A DNA stretch of 64,000 bases, from the NCBI GenBank assembly GCA_950295325.1, contig OX485806.1, positions 45,999,169-46,063,168 of the forward strand. Reading direction: 5' to 3'. Positions 8,765-22,067 of the stretch are shown piece after piece. The translations under genes and the position numbers were made by a program. Each line of letters begins with the position of its first letter. The stretch's first letter is position 1. Below the pieces are notes generated by a model. It worked only from the letters and a program-made list of their open reading frames with translations. It searched no databases and was not told the DNA's origin. The stretch is from Polytrichum commune (Eukaryota > Streptophyta > Polytrichopsida > Polytrichales > Polytrichaceae).

Positions 8765-10430
8765 ACCAATGAAAAGAAAAACAATTAAAGACAAAACAAG
8801 AGGAGCATGAGATCATTTCACTCCAAGCATTGTTCATATGCTTTTGTATAGAAGTCTATGATTGAGCAAACATTTATCCTATTGATTCCAATACGTTAAG
8901 GGCCTACCATGCAAGTGAAATGCCTAGAAATTTGATTGCATTTGAGTTTGTGAAGTGGATCTTGAGGAGTTGGTGCTTCCAAACGTTGCAAGTGTCCGAA
9001 GGCGAAATTTGTTGTTGTAAGTATTTTTTTGTTTTCAATTTTGTTTGAATGTATGTTTGATGCAAGAGCATTTGACCTGAGTGTTTTGAATATTAAGGGT
9101 TTTGTGAGAGTTTTGAAAGTGTTTAGACTCCAATAGTACATCACTTGATGAACTTGAATGCTGAAAAACTTATTTGAGATGTTTGGAGGTGTTTAGTTTT
9201 TAAAGCAATTGACTTGAATGTGTTGAACATTTAAGAGTTTCTTTGAGAGCTTTGAAGGTGCTTAGACTCCAACAACTCATAACTTGAGATATTTGAATGT
9301 TCATAAACTTTTTAAGATGTTTGGAGTTGTTTAGACTTTATAGCACTTGATCTTAAGTTTTGAAAGTTCAAGAGTTTCTTTGAAGGTTTTGAAGTTTTCT
9401 AGACTCCAATAGCATAGGACTTGAGAGGCTTGAATTTTGAGAATTTGTTTTTAGAGTATAAGACACATTTGAATTAAAGAAATATCATTTGAATAATTTT
9501 AGTATCTTAATAATTCTTTTGAGGTGTAGAAAATCTTACTTAAATGATTCAAAAGTATAAGGCATGTGAGATGAACAAGATCTTATTTGAATTATTTGAG
9601 TGTTGTAAGAATTTTTACGAGGTGTAGAAGATCTAACTTAAAATATTTGAGAGCATAAGGCATTTAGGGTGAGAAATATATTTTATGATTATTTTAAGTA
9701 TATATCCGAGCATACAATGCCATGATTTGAAAGTGAGGCCATTAAAATCATTGAAAAATTCAATAGAAAGAAGTTCAATAGAAGGAAGTTCAAAATTAAA
9801 ATGTTGTTGGTATCCATGGATCTTTGGAATATTATGGATAGATTTAAGGACCTTCATCTTTCAATGTGGATTCCAAAGTGTTGAGAAAGTACCAAAGTCG
9901 TGTCCAAAAGGTTGTGTCCATCACAAACTTTAACTTGGCAGACAACCCACTTGCGTACATCAAAAATTGCAAAAGACCCGTGGAGGCGTGAAAGACTCTT
10001 TGCAACATTCATGTAACAAAGAATTTGTCTTACATCATATTCATTTGCTGCAAGTTCTTCACGTGTAAGATGCAAGAGGGCAACGATTTGTTGCAACATG
10101 TCAAAAACATCAAGGTACTTGCGGATCAACTCACTTGATTGGAGGTACCCATGAGAGACAAAATTTTTGTCATTACCTTGTTCAAGAAATCGCGGGTGTG
10201 GAGCGAAAGGAGGCCTTGCATTGCACACATGCATATGTTTGGATGGATGAACAAAAAACACAAAATGTTTGTTTTTGGTTTTTTTGAGGGAACAAAGGTG
10301 TATAGGGTAATGTGTTTACTAACTAAAAAATTAATAAAAAAAATAGATATGTGGTATACATGGAAGATGCCACGAGCTTTGAAAACACTTTGGTGATTCG
10401 TCCAAGTGGGAGAAATTAAGGCCCTACGGC
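8765..10430. other. No gene recognised; contains direct repeats
   Basis: AT-rich DNA between L2 and a copia fragment. The only notable open stretch is 135 codons on the minus strand (9,854-10,261); it shows no domain I know and has no homologue elsewhere in the window. Confidence 0.5.
9081..9432. repeat. Three diverged direct repeats, ~137 bp period
   Basis: Three blocks share the order GAGAGTTTTGAA, then TTTAGACTCCAA, then ACTTGA...TTGAAT, starting near 9,081, 9,219 and 9,354. Further weaker TTTGAGT/TAAGGCAT repeats follow to about 9,680. Confidence 0.65.
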
Positions 10431-10539
10431 GGTTGTTGTGGACAAATCTTCCAAATCATCTTCTTGTGATGATGGTGGGTTGTGCAAGAGCAAGTGGGCC
10501 CTTGCTCCCATGGCCAAGTTTATCACCATTAGATGCATA

Positions 10540-11360
10540 CTCGCGGCTATGAATTGAATATTGGAGGTGGAGATTTATATGGATCAACCAGAGGGTTTTG
10601 TACAAGAGGGGAAAAAAATCTCGTGTGTAAACTCAAGAAAACTTTGTATAGGCTTTTAAAGGAGCCAAGCGGATCATTCATTGTAAGTCAAACAAATGGT
10701 TGAGTATTTATTGGTGGCAATCCTCTACATGGATGATTTGATCATATTGACAAGCAATGTAGATTGGTTGAAGTGGCTCAAATTGGAGCTCGAGAATTAC
10801 ATTATTGTCTAGGAGTAGAGTTTGAGAGAAATAGGGAAACCCGTATCATTACAATGAAATAAAAATAGCTACATCGAAGAAATCTTTAAGCATTTTTACA
10901 TGGAAGAATGCAAACCGGTCGGAACTCCATTGGATGTGAATTCAAAATAATTAAAACTTTCGGATGAGGAATTGATGAATGTGCAAAGGAAAATGGACGA
11001 TGTTCCATACAGGGCCGGAGTAGGATCTCTCGTGCATGCAATGGTGGCCACGAGGGTTGATATTGCATTTGCGGTAAGTACGATGTGCCAATTCATATTG
11101 AAGGCCAGTCCACAACATTGGATGGCCATGAAATGTATCATGAGGTATTTGAAAGGCACTTTGGACTTCATATTATGCCTTGGAGGCAAGGATATTGTCT
11201 TAAGAGGTTTTAATGATGCATATTGGGCGGGAGATGCAAACCCCCAACGATCCACCACGAGGTAAGTATTTTTTGTAGGCATTGGAGTCATTTCGTGGCA
11301 TTATCTACGACGGAGGCGGAGTACAGGGTTATTAGCTTCAACAAGTTTTGGCAGATATGG
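10540..11360 (+). pseudogene. Ty1-copia reverse transcriptase/RNase H fragment 1
   Basis: Several frames give pieces in copia order: EIYMDQPEGF, reverse transcriptase core ILYMDDLIIL with YMDD at 10,726-10,737, YCLGVEFER, then CKPVGTPLDVNSK, VPYRAGVGSLVHAM, RYLKGTLDFI and the RNase H entry region. Frameshifts and stops separate the pieces. No gag, integrase or LTR was seen, so this is a 5'-truncated, dead fragment. A related but diverged fragment lies at 15,001-16,264 in the same orientation. Confidence 0.85.
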
Positions 11361-11369
11361 AATATGTGC

Positions 11370-14300
11370 AAGGAGGACTGACATCCATCATATGTGTATC
11401 CGACTTCATGTTTTTATATTATAATGTTGTCAATTCAAAGATGCATGTAGTTTAGTTCTAAGGTTATCCATCAGTTAAATGGAAATTCTGAGGCAATGAG
11501 TTGTAGTAATGATTCTGTAATTCACACTCTATGATGCTAGAAGTCAAGAGTTGGGAGGAAAAAAATTCTCCTCCTATTGTCACTTAAAGCTCGTCGAGGC
11601 TAGAAGTAGTGTGGTTGCACTACAATGGTTGTTTTGTTTATGTTTTTTGGCTGCTTGTTGGCAAGCCCTTTTTGCAAATAGCTTTTGGAAGTTGAGGGAG
11701 GATTTTAAAGATGGTTGCAACTGTCATAGGGACTCAACCTCGGGGGGATGTGTGTTGAGAACAAGTGTAGATTGGCCACATCAACAACCAGGGAGGGCGG
11801 CACCAAAGTGGCAAAGAAACTAAGTTGGGAATGAATGCGAGGCCAGAAAGGGACCGGCCACAGAATTAGGAGCAACCACGGCATTGGGCGGAATTAAAAA
11901 CTACTATGGAATTAAGAGAAAAACGTGTGGTGGTAAAGTAGGTTATTTATGGCCAAAACATTAATAGAAAAAATCATAAGGATAAACCCTAATATAAAGA
12001 TAGTATTTAACAAGATAATCATTTTTTAATATTATCTCAACTATATCTTGAATAATGGTAAATACCAGAGTTTTTAAGATTGAATAATAGCATTAGACTT
12101 TGAGCCCAGTCGAGAAGAGGAAACATTTCTGCAATTGATGGGTTTAGACATGAGTCACATGGGAGATTTTGAACATAGAGGCATTCCAAGAAGTAATTAC
12201 CAACTTGGACACCAAAACCATGGAGACGAAGCTGAACGGGCCAGTCATATGAATTTTTGGCAAGGACTAGAGACAAAAAATGAAGGGAGTATTCTACCTC
12301 AACGTCTTCTTAACGAAGAGGGAACCAGAGATACCAATAGTCAAGGCAACAAATTTGTCTCCCAATATCAGTGACAAAATGAAAAACAAGTTGGACATGT
12401 GCAAAATCAATGACTGCATCATTCATGAGGTAGGAAAACCTCTCAAATGATTCAATTTCTTGTTTTCGCTCAGAACAAGTACAAACACACTATAATGCAC
12501 AACAACTGTACACATTCATGATGCTCTTAATGGGAAGGCAGTGGATGGGCCTGCATTATTCTCAGAGCATATGACAACAAAATTGATCACTCCTAAAAAG
12601 GAGTTGTATAAGGATAAGACCACCAGTTTAAGAACTTTGATAGGATCCCCATTCACCATGTTTTTAATCAGTGACGGATTCTCGATGATACAACAAGAAA
12701 TAGAAGCACGGATATAAATGCCTTCAGTTTTAAAGGAAAAATCGTTCAACAAGAAAATGAAATATGAACAGGAGATGGGACAAATGAAAGGGAACTCGTC
12801 CAAAGGGGGTAGGGTTTTAGGGTTTTAAGGAGAAAATTCACAAATTATGGTTGCAATAATGGATTTAGAAGTATGCAAAAATGTGCTTATAAGCACAATG
12901 GGAGGTCGTATGTTGCAATTAGACGCAACAACATTAAGAGATATTTTGTAGAAATTCAATCACACCAACCAGTTGTTGGAGAATTGGATCACATAAGCCT
13001 CAAGTCTAAGCAATAGAGTTGAGCACAAAGAAGCACTCGTTACAGGCTTCGGGAAGAATAACCCCACATCAGAACAAGAGATTTCAAATTAAAAATCTCA
13101 AATTCATAAATTGTAAAGCCAGTATGCCTCAACAGTAGAGGAGAACCAATAGATCGCCACAAAAATGTGAATCTAAGGAAAAATGGTAGCTAATCCAAAA
13201 TTAACTCATAAATAAATAGCAAAGAACAGCCATGGCATGTCAACATCTGGCCACATTTCGAAGCCTCATTTTAAAAATTTGGCAACATGCGGAATCATAG
13301 ATCCAGCATTTTCAAAATGAGATCAAAGGCTACAAAATCCAATTTGAGCGATTAGCCAAAGACTCACACACATATGAAAACCAAATAATGGAACTCGCCA
13401 AGCTCAAAGTTTTCCACCAATGGATCCAGAAAAGCCCAAAAACAAAGGGTCATATTTCGACACAAACCATGTTATACAGAGTGACAACAAAATTGAATCA
13501 TATTTTTCAAAACCTCAAATCATAATGTTATCAAAATAAACACAGAGAGGGACGAACTCCACTTTAAGGTTGAATAACAACAGGAAGAGAGTTTGACCCT
13601 CTTGAGTGGGAAACCCTTTTTGGGTATAACAAGATTGAAAATCCAATAAACATCATTACAACAACCATGAAGAACTTAGCACCCCCAATTAGTATTTTTC
13701 AATACTATCAAGCCTATAAACCCATGATTCTAGATTGAAGGAACCTTCTAGATATTAGAAACAATAAACATCGCTCACAAGAATAATTTTGAGTATTGTG
13801 GGAGAAAACTAACTCTGCAGCCAAGGATGCATATGTCTTTATGTGGGTTTTGAAAGATCTACTCATTCCAAGAGGTGTGGTTGAAATCACCATAGCAAAT
13901 TCTCCATTTTACCTCTAGATTTTGCATCTCAGTTCTTACACATATGAGAAGACACCATGAGGAGTTCTACACGAATGTAGAGAACATGAACTCCTTGCCA
14001 TATCTAACATCATACAAACCAAAAAGTATAAAGGAGATTCAAGAAATAGCAAATTGGCATCCAAAGACTCGTGTCCAAATCAACCAAAGGTGATGGCAAG
14101 GTTTGTGTCCATTGCCATACTAACTAAAACCTCAGCAAGATAGGAGGGTAGCAACTCAACAAGATAGGAGGGTAAGAGCAAGCTCATAGGTGGCCTAGAT
14201 GTGGTTCCTAGGCAACTTAGAAGCATGTATTTAGGTAGCTTAGGAGTGCATGGTAAGTTTTTCCGTCAAGGCATGAGGCCAAAAAGTAGTGTGAGCAGTA

Positions 14301-14430
14301 GAGGTGGTAGTTTTTTTGACATTGTACCTTGACAAAAGTATTTGTAAATGCTTGGATGTCTTAATAAAAGGATGTCATGTACACCACTATATTTCCAATT
14401 GAATAGGATAAAAACACATATGTGAATGGT
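11370..14430. other. No gene recognised
   Basis: AT-rich, mostly non-repetitive DNA. Short open stretches (for example 12,135-12,374 plus, 79 codons) have no motif. Decayed non-coding retroelement sequence is likely but I cannot show it. Confidence 0.4.
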
Positions 14431-14439
14431 CACCTAGTA

Positions 14440-14506
14440 ACTGGGAGAAGAGGATTTCCCACCCGGACTAGGATGCATTGAAGGGTGGAGAAGATTTTGG
14501 CTCACA
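14440..14506 (+). mobile_element. L2 3'-end fragment
   Basis: Carries the L2 terminal signature CACCCGGACTAGGA, then AAGGGTGG and a final TTTTGGCTCACA, as at 8,721-8,764. The 5' part was not found, so the fragment is truncated. Confidence 0.55.
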
Positions 14507-15000
14507 ATACTACAATGCATACCATCTTCACTTTCACCTGTTAGTCTTTTCTCTTGAAAGACATTTTTGCATTTCTCCTACATATAGATGTACACACCAT
14601 ACGTATTACAATGTTAAGAAATACATTAACCATGATGATGATAAATTATGGAGATCACCCTATTCAAAGATGGTATGTGGACCTCAGAGATCCCACATTT
14701 TCCCTCCATGAGGACCCTCTAGCCAAATTTTCACACTAAAAGGTGAGGGTAGAAAAACGTATTGGTGCGCATTTTTTTGATGATGGATTTGCCTTGTTTC
14801 TTTTGCATTCTTTGCTCCCTTCCATTGATTTCTGACAATCTACCAATTGCAACCATGTCCTTGATGCACAATCGTCAAACTTACTATGGTTACCGTGTAA
14901 GGTCCAACGACGATGATACATTACTTTATTTTTTTTGTAAACATGTTGGAAAAATCCTACTACCATGCCCTTTAGAAGAGATTTCTCTCTTATGAATCAG

Positions 15001-16264
15001 GGCGGCCATGGGCTTGGAGATGCATGAAATGGACATAAAGACGACATTCTTGAATGGCGAATTCGACGTGGAAATCTACATGGAGCAAAGGGGCCGAGAG
15101 CATCTCGTATGCAAGTTGAAGAAATTGCTCTATAGATTGAAGCAAACTGGAAGAATATGGTACGCATGCATTCACATATTCTTTGTGAATAAAGGCTTTA
15201 CGATGAGCCATGTGGATCACTTATTGTGTATTTTACAAATTTGCCATTACATTGTAATTATAATCATATATATAAACAACCTCATCATTTTGGCAAACAA
15301 TGTGGACATGATCAATGAGTTGAAGTCTAATCTTGAGCACTAATTTGAGATGAGTGACCTCAACGAGTTGTATTTCTTTATCGGAGTTCATTTCGAGAGG
15401 GACAGGAGAACCCACATCATTATCATGCATCAACGGATCTACATCGAAACCATTTTGGAATGATTCAGAATGGAGGAATGCAAATCCATCGAAACCCCGC
15501 TCAACACAAAGACCTCATTGGTGATGCTTTCGGAAGAGGAGTACAAGGAATATTCACACGAAATGAAAGATATTCCGTATCAAGAAGCGGTGGGTTCTTA
15601 ATGTACGCAATGGTGGCCACAATACCGGACCTGCATTTGCGGTGAGCGTGGTAAACCAATTTATGTCAAAATTGGGTCCAATGCATTGCATGGCGGTCAA
15701 ATGAATCATGTGGTACTTGAAGGGCACCTTAGATATGAGGTTGTGCATTGGAGGCAAACACATAAACCTTAAGGATTATTCGGATGCAGATTGGTCCAGC
15801 GATGTGGAAAATTGTAGGTTTACTTCCACATATGTATTCATCATTGGGAAGGGGGCCGTGTCATGGAATAGCAAAATGCAACAAACTGTGGTACAATCTA
15901 CAATGGAGGCGGAATACATGGTCATAAACTGATGCACGAGGGAGGCCATTTGGCTTAGGCTACTAATGGAGGTCGTAGGTTGTATACAATAAGAGGCAAC
16001 AACCATCATGTGAGACAATCAAGGTTGTCTGGCCTTTGCCAAAAACCCCATGAACTATGATAGGTCAAAACATATCGATGTGCAACATCAATTTATAAGA
16101 GAAAAGATTGAAAACAAAGTTGTAGAGCTAGAATATTGTCCAACACAATATATGGTAGTGAATATTCTAACAAAGACTTTAGCGAAAGGCATGCATGAGT
16201 TGTTAAGTGAAATAATGAGGTTGGAGTGCAATGCCACCTCGCAAATTAAAAGTATTGGAAAATA
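15001..16264 (+). pseudogene. Ty1-copia reverse transcriptase/RNase H fragment 2
   Basis: Opens within the reverse transcriptase (MHEMDIKTTFLNGEFDVEIY), passes LLYRLKQTGRIWY and an active-site region read YINN where copia proteins have Y(V/M)DD, then ECKSIETPL, YQEAVGSLMYAM, YLKGTLDM and an RNase H block. It ends with the typical copia tail (HIDVQHQFIREKI, VVNILTKTLAKGMHELL). Multiple stops (TAA, TGA) and frame changes make it non-functional, and both catalytic Asp appear changed to Asn, as G-to-A transitions would do. Confidence 0.88.
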
Positions 16265-19200
16265 ATATTAGGTTACATTGGTGAAATCGTCCCAAATGGG
16301 TTGTTAACGTTGGTCGTAACCTACACATATAAATAAAGGCACAAGGGGAGGAGCTAACCACTTTCTTCAATGTATGCAATCCTTGTGCATTGTGTTCTAC
16401 CTTCCTACGTTAGTCTCTTTTCTTTATTCTCTCATTTCCCAATAGCCAAAATTATACAAATTCCCGCATTATTCATACAAATTACACCGCCACACCATTA
16501 GACACCTAGGAATTCATTGTATAAAATGGTCCAAACTTATATTACTACTTCCACCAAACACTCAAACCTCAAATACCCTACCAATTGTCAATTTAAAACA
16601 GGGGCCATCCTTCAAATACCCGCCATAATTTTGTTATTAAATAAAATGATCATTAAAAACAACCAGAGAAATAACCAATGGACATTTTAAACATGAAAAT
16701 ATGGTTATGGAATCTATAACCTTTTCAACAACCTAAGAAATGCCAAAAGAGTATAGAAAATCCTTGTCACAAATATCAATAGTATATCTAAACAATTCAA
16801 CAAAATCACCATAAAATATATACACTCCAAACTTAATCCATAAATTACTTTAAAAAAACCAAAAATACATAGCAAATATGCCAGACCTACCTAAGATAAA
16901 AAAAATCGAGAAAACTAAAAAAAAATTAGAACACACAAACCTATGTTGTAGGATTTGTATTACATCTTGCAACCAAACAACCTAATGTAGACCTTCTAGA
17001 CCTGCCATAAACAACAATATAACAAAAATACTTGGTAGTGAAGCAAACCATTCAATTTAACTCAATTTTAAATTGCTTAGGGATAACCCATTGGATAAAA
17101 CTATAATTTTTCCAATATTTTAAAAACAACACCATATCATTTTAAAATTGGATCCACTTAGAAAAAACTACAGAGGGGATCTAACATGTACAAGATGATA
17201 TGAAATTCACATCCACTCCCAAACAACATGGAAATAATGGTGTCCACTCAATTCCAAAAGCACACTCTTATGTCCTACCTCCTAAAAATATTACAATATT
17301 AGACAACATCCAATAGACATGGTTACATACTATTGGACATATTACTATGGTTTTTTTTTTTTTTTTTTTTTGGTATGTACAAATGCAACGTGCCATGATG
17401 AAAAATGTCAAACTAATGTATTCAAATAAGATTCAACCATGTGTTTAATACAATACAAAAATTAGGTTTAAATTTTAACAAAATTGGGAAAGATGTTTTT
17501 AGTATCTTAAGATAAAAATCATTTTCACTATGACCATGGAATCATTGCATTTCCATTTTCATTTTGAGTTTGAAAATGTAATCTCGATGATTCATGATTA
17601 TTTTTCACATGATACAACTTCCAGTCTAAAATAATTGGAAGAATGAAAATAGAAGAGCCCATAATAAAACCACATACTCAATGTCCAAAAATTGCTCCCT
17701 ATTACATTAATTATAGTAAATGATGTAGACATTTTTATAGTGTGATGTACCCTTCAAAACGCTATAGTGTGGCTCACAATAAAGACCACCACATGTGAAA
17801 ATAATGCGTAATGTTGGACTCTCAACTGTTCACTATGTTTTCATCTTTCATGATACTTATATATAAGGTATAAGATGGAAGCTTTTGCTAGTGCATTTTC
17901 ACCAACCTTTTATTTCATGGCAAAACATAACCAAAATGAAAATTTAACTTAAAATTGCTTGCTCAGAATTCATACCAAATATGACATAAATTGTCAACAA
18001 ATCATCTATTTGGTTATTTTTCATTTATTTAAAATTATCACATCCAAAATACAAATGAGTGTGTTATATTTTTATTAAGTTGGTGCTATCTACTTGAAAA
18101 ACAAAAAATGTAGAAAATGGTTGGTACCCGCTCACATCCTAGGTTGAAGATTTCACATAAAAAACAATGAAAAACAATCAAATATATTTTTTGAATGGTA
18201 ATTGTGTCCAAATAGCTAAATATTAGGAGGAAATATTGTTGAATGTATAATAATGAAAAGCCTTACAACATCAACTATTCTTTGTGGAAAACAAACAAAA
18301 TTTGAAAGAAATTTTCATGTTTTGAAACAATATGAGGTGTTTTTTGAAGTTAAGATTTGGTGATTTTTTAATGGTCAATGTGCCTAAATGCCCATTGGTG
18401 TCTATAGAAGATCATGAGGAAATATACTTAAATTTTTGTTGTTGTGGGAGAATGAGCAAAACTTGAAGGATTATCATCATTTGAAGCAAGTAGAGGTTTT
18501 TCTTGAAGGTAGGTTCTGGTGAAATTTGAATGGTTATTGCGTCCAACTGGCTAAGAGTTAAGGGTTGATCTTGGTGATCTACAAAAGGAAAATACAAAGT
18601 TTAAATTATTTCTTGTGAAAAAATGAAAAAGATTGAAAATATATTTCATCATTTGAATTAACATAATTGTTTCTTGAAGACAATGTTTGGCAATGAACAT
18701 TCTTTTATTAGGCTTGTGTTTGTTTTAGGGAATAAAAACCTTTTGTCCAATAGATAATAGCACATAGCACACTATTTTCAACCAATGTAAATATTGCAAA
18801 ACATGCAACGTAGACCTTTGATGTTTTATAATGTGGGTTGGTAAATACTTACATGACCCCAATACTTGTGGTTTAGATTGTTGTTGTGGCCTGAAGTACT
18901 TATCATAGTCAATATAATTATACATAAGATATAATAGATTAAACCATGGGACTAATCCCAAGCCATGAGTTTATGAGAATAAATACAAAGTCACCCAAAT
19001 TTAGTGTTTAAATTATCATACACCTAGAATGGTGTTGGGTTATTAAAAAACCATTTTTCCAACTTGTCCCACTAAGATGGTTGGGCAAAGCTACGTCGCA
19101 TAGGTTGATCCGGGATTTAGGACAATGGATCCCATGCGCATAAACTATTTAAAATTTTGAAATACTCTCAAAGTTTGAGAGGTGAAGATATGAGGTCACA

Positions 19201-20230
19201 AATATTTCATTCAACTTTCAATATAGGATTCAAAACATAACGTGTTAATGAGCTCATAATGGAAAATATTTTCAAAGAGGGCTCAAAGCCACGACTTTGT
19301 CCCCTTTATAGATTTTATGCATAACTCTAGCATAGCTAGATTTTGAGGTGTCATTTAGAAAATATAATGTATTAAGAGGATTTACACAAATATATGAGTA
19401 CATTTTATTTATAAAGAATGAAGTATCCCGTGTTACACTCTATTGTTGGTGTATTCCATGCGGAATAACCATGCAAACCCATGGTGTTGGAAACTAATGG
19501 CCTCCCATGGGTCGCATTAATGTATGTGGCCTTTTCGAGAGGAAGTGTTGGAATTAGGTGGAGCCCATTTCCTTGAAAAAAAGTTAGAAATACTTACATG
19601 GGAGAATCAAACATTGAAAATAAAGAACACGATCAACTTAATCATGATAAGGTAAGCATGGTTTGAAAGACAAGATATCTATTTCCTATTCTATTGCTAT
19701 GATTGGTTGGTCACTTGGTGAAAGTATTTAAAGCCAAGTTAGTGTGTAATTAACTCGGTTCCAAGACACATGATGAGTGTGTAAAAATAAACTAAGAGGT
19801 AGTATATAGTTAAGATCGATTCTATGATAGGAGTTGTTGAATTCTAATACGAGACCTTTTGAAATCTATTATAACACACTCTTATTGAATATTAAAATAT
19901 AAGTAATTAAAAATGATAATTAGAAATTAGAAATTATAATGGCATATTTCTATATGGTTCCTCTACATGGAAAAATAATTTATGCCAAATACTATAACAT
20001 TATTTAGTTATTATTAACCGTTTCATTTCAATAATATCAATGATATTTGCTTCACCCAATTTTCTCAAACCGAATTTGCCAATGCATTGCTATGCTGAAA
20101 AAATAAATAAAGTATAATTTAAACTAGAATATGGCTTATTCCCGGTCCCATCCAACGTACAAACGCAGTCGGATGATATTATGGCCAATGTACATAAATA
20201 GCAACAATTGCTCAAAGATGTAGCCCTCTA
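16265..20230. other. AT-rich region without recognised genes
   Basis: Directly after the copia remnant may lie the edge of its 3' LTR (a TATAAATAAAGG box near 16,330), but no matching 5' LTR exists here. The rest is very AT-rich with a poly-T run at 17,350-17,372. No open frame above about 80 codons and no RNA gene that I can recognise. Confidence 0.5.
17350..17372. repeat. Poly(T) run
   Basis: An uninterrupted run of about 22 T. Read on the minus strand it is poly(A), which could mark an old retroposed 3' end, but there is no coding body next to it. Confidence 0.7.
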
Positions 20231-20255
20231 TAATAGGGCAGCACACCTTACGCTT

Positions 20256-20262
20256 TATATAT
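20256..20262 (+). promoter_or_regulatory. Probable TATA box of the RZ-1A-like gene
   Basis: TATATAT in the context CTTTATATATCG, 660 bp before the start codon and about 180 bp before the 5'-UTR donor site at 20,438. The expected transcription start is near 20,285-20,295. A telobox-like TAGGGTT lies at about 20,356. Confidence 0.5.
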
Positions 20263-20437
20263 CGAACGACAGATGCCTCTGGGGCTCGCTGCATTACAGT
20301 CCACCAAGAGGCAGGGAACTACTCCCGAAGGACACGCAGCGCAGCCTCGTGTGCTAGGGTTGTTAGCAGAGGTCATTTGTTTTTGTTAGTACTTAGCATT
20401 GCCGAGCTACTGGACCGTCAGTGCTTCTCATTCACTG

Positions 20438-20885
20438 GTACGTAAGGTCCACTGTCCAGTTGGCTATCATTGCGTTGAGCAAAGTCTCAAGATCGGAGAC
20501 TTTGGTTGTTCTTGACTGCTCGAAATGTTGATACTAATGTTTTTTGTTGTCTGTTTGAGGAGTTGCAAGTATTTTACCGTGGAACACGTTGGTGACGGAA
20601 GTTTGTCCTAACGTGTTCTACATAATGTCTCTTATTTTATCGTGTGGGATGATTGCTTCGTGAGGTTGTTATCTACATCCTTGGTTTTCTGTGGCTGGGT
20701 TTTCTCCGTTTTAGCTTAGTGAGAGTGACTATGTCATTGAGTAAGTGATTTCACGCATTTTCTGAGAGCCATCACAGAAACTTGGACATGGCTACATGCG
20801 GTTCTAATTACTTGCCTAGATCTTCAGATTTGTACATCATGAAACGTTTTCATCTCTTGTAAGGAATTAGTTTATATCGGTGCAG
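20438..20885 (+). other. 5'-UTR intron of the RZ-1A-like gene
   Basis: Donor ACTG|GTACGTAAG and acceptor CGGTGCAG|ATAG fit plant consensus. No coding start lies upstream in frame, so the intron is in the leader. Leader introns often raise expression in plants; that is general knowledge and not shown here. Confidence 0.55.
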
Positions 20886-20915
20886 ATAGCGGTGTCTCAA
20901 GGCGGAGAATCTGCG

Positions 20916-22067
20916 ATGGCCGAGGCGGAGGAGTTCCGTTGCTTCGTAGGAGGGTTGTCTTGGAGCACCACCGACAAGGGCTTAGAGGACGCATTCCGGA
21001 GCTTTGGCAATGTCCTCGAGGCGAAAGTAAGTTTTTATATTTGGCGTTATTCTTGTATCTCTCCTCGGGCGTACCCATTATACCCTCTGTCTACTTTATG
21101 GTTATACCTGGTGGCGTACATTTAAAGTCGATAAGCAATCGACCTCTTCAGCAGTATTTGATGTCGTGCTCAGTCTTAAAGTCTTTAACCATGCTCATTG
21201 TTGCCTGGAAACAGGTAATAGTGGACAAGGAAACTGGCCATTCTCGAGGTTTTGGTTTTGTGAACTTTGGGGATGAGCGGTCGATGGATGAAGCAATTGA
21301 ACGTCTGCATGGAAAGGAGCTTGATGGTCGCCCAATAACCGTGAACAGAGCAAAGCCCAAAGGTAGAGATGGAGGTGGAGGATTAGGAGATAGGGGCTAC
21401 TCTGGCGGAGGTGGTAGGGGTGGCGGTGGCGGTGGAGGCGATTGCTTCAAATGCGGGCAACCTGGCCACTGGGCCAGGGAGTGCCCCTCTGGTGGAGGAG
21501 ACCGTGGTGGAGGTGGTGGTCGCTACTCTGGTCGGGATCGCTATGGAAGTGACGGTGGAAGGTAAGTAACAACTGTGATATATGTTTAAGGTTTTATGGA
21601 GACACTAACGGATTTAGTGAAGTCTTTCTTGCTTACCCAGTGTATGCCTTGGTTTCAGTTATCTTGCACAAGTATGTGGTTTGGAGGCTGCTGTACATTT
21701 GTTGTATTTCTCATCTATGCTCTGTTTGGTGTTTATGTTAAATGGAAAGCTTACTTGTTGCAGTGATCGATATGGTGGTGGAGGTGACCGCTTTGGGGGA
21801 GGTGGAGGAAGTCGATATGGCAGTGACCGTGGTGGTGACCGATACAGTGACCGTTCTGGGGGTGTGGAACGTCGAAATGGGGGGCCCTATCCTAGAGAAA
21901 GTCGTGCAGACCGTGATAGAGATAGTAGAGGCAGCGATCGCTATGCAGGTGGTGATCGATATGCCAGTTCCGGAGGACCTTCACGGTATGAAGCTAGCAT
22001 CAGAGACCGTTCAGGTCCTTATGATCGGCCCAGTGGAGGCTCTCGTTCTCATGATGATCGTTATTAA
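20916..22067 (+). CDS. RZ-1A: Glycine-rich RNA-binding protein with RRM and CCHC zinc knuckle (RZ-1A-like)
   Basis: Three exons, 20,916-21,026, 21,215-21,561 and 21,764-22,067, join in frame to 253 aa (762 nt with TAA). All introns are GT-AG. The start ATG (GCGATGGCC) gives [16 protein letters not shown]. Domain order: RRM at about residues 8-82 with RNP2 CFVGGL (9-14) and RNP1 RGFGFVNF (48-55); Gly-rich linker; zinc knuckle with C114, C117, H122, C127 (C-x2-C-x4-H-x4-C); then a tail of Arg/Gly/Asp/Tyr repeats ([17 protein letters not shown]). Plant RZ-1 proteins are nuclear and act in pre-mRNA splicing, and RZ-1A also in cold response; the DRY-rich tail points to the RZ-1A branch. Codon use and Gly richness are normal for the family, no damage is seen, and it is the sole intact host gene here. 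Gene symbol is by family resemblance. Confidence 0.92.

Noticed and set aside
9854-10261. 135-codon minus-strand frame as a host gene
   Set aside because: No start context, no domain, no second copy and no splice sites that extend it; kept only as a note.
20273-20386. Upstream ORF (37 codons) before the RZ-1A-like start
   Set aside because: Its ATG lies only ~17 bp after the TATA box, so it is probably upstream of the transcription start.
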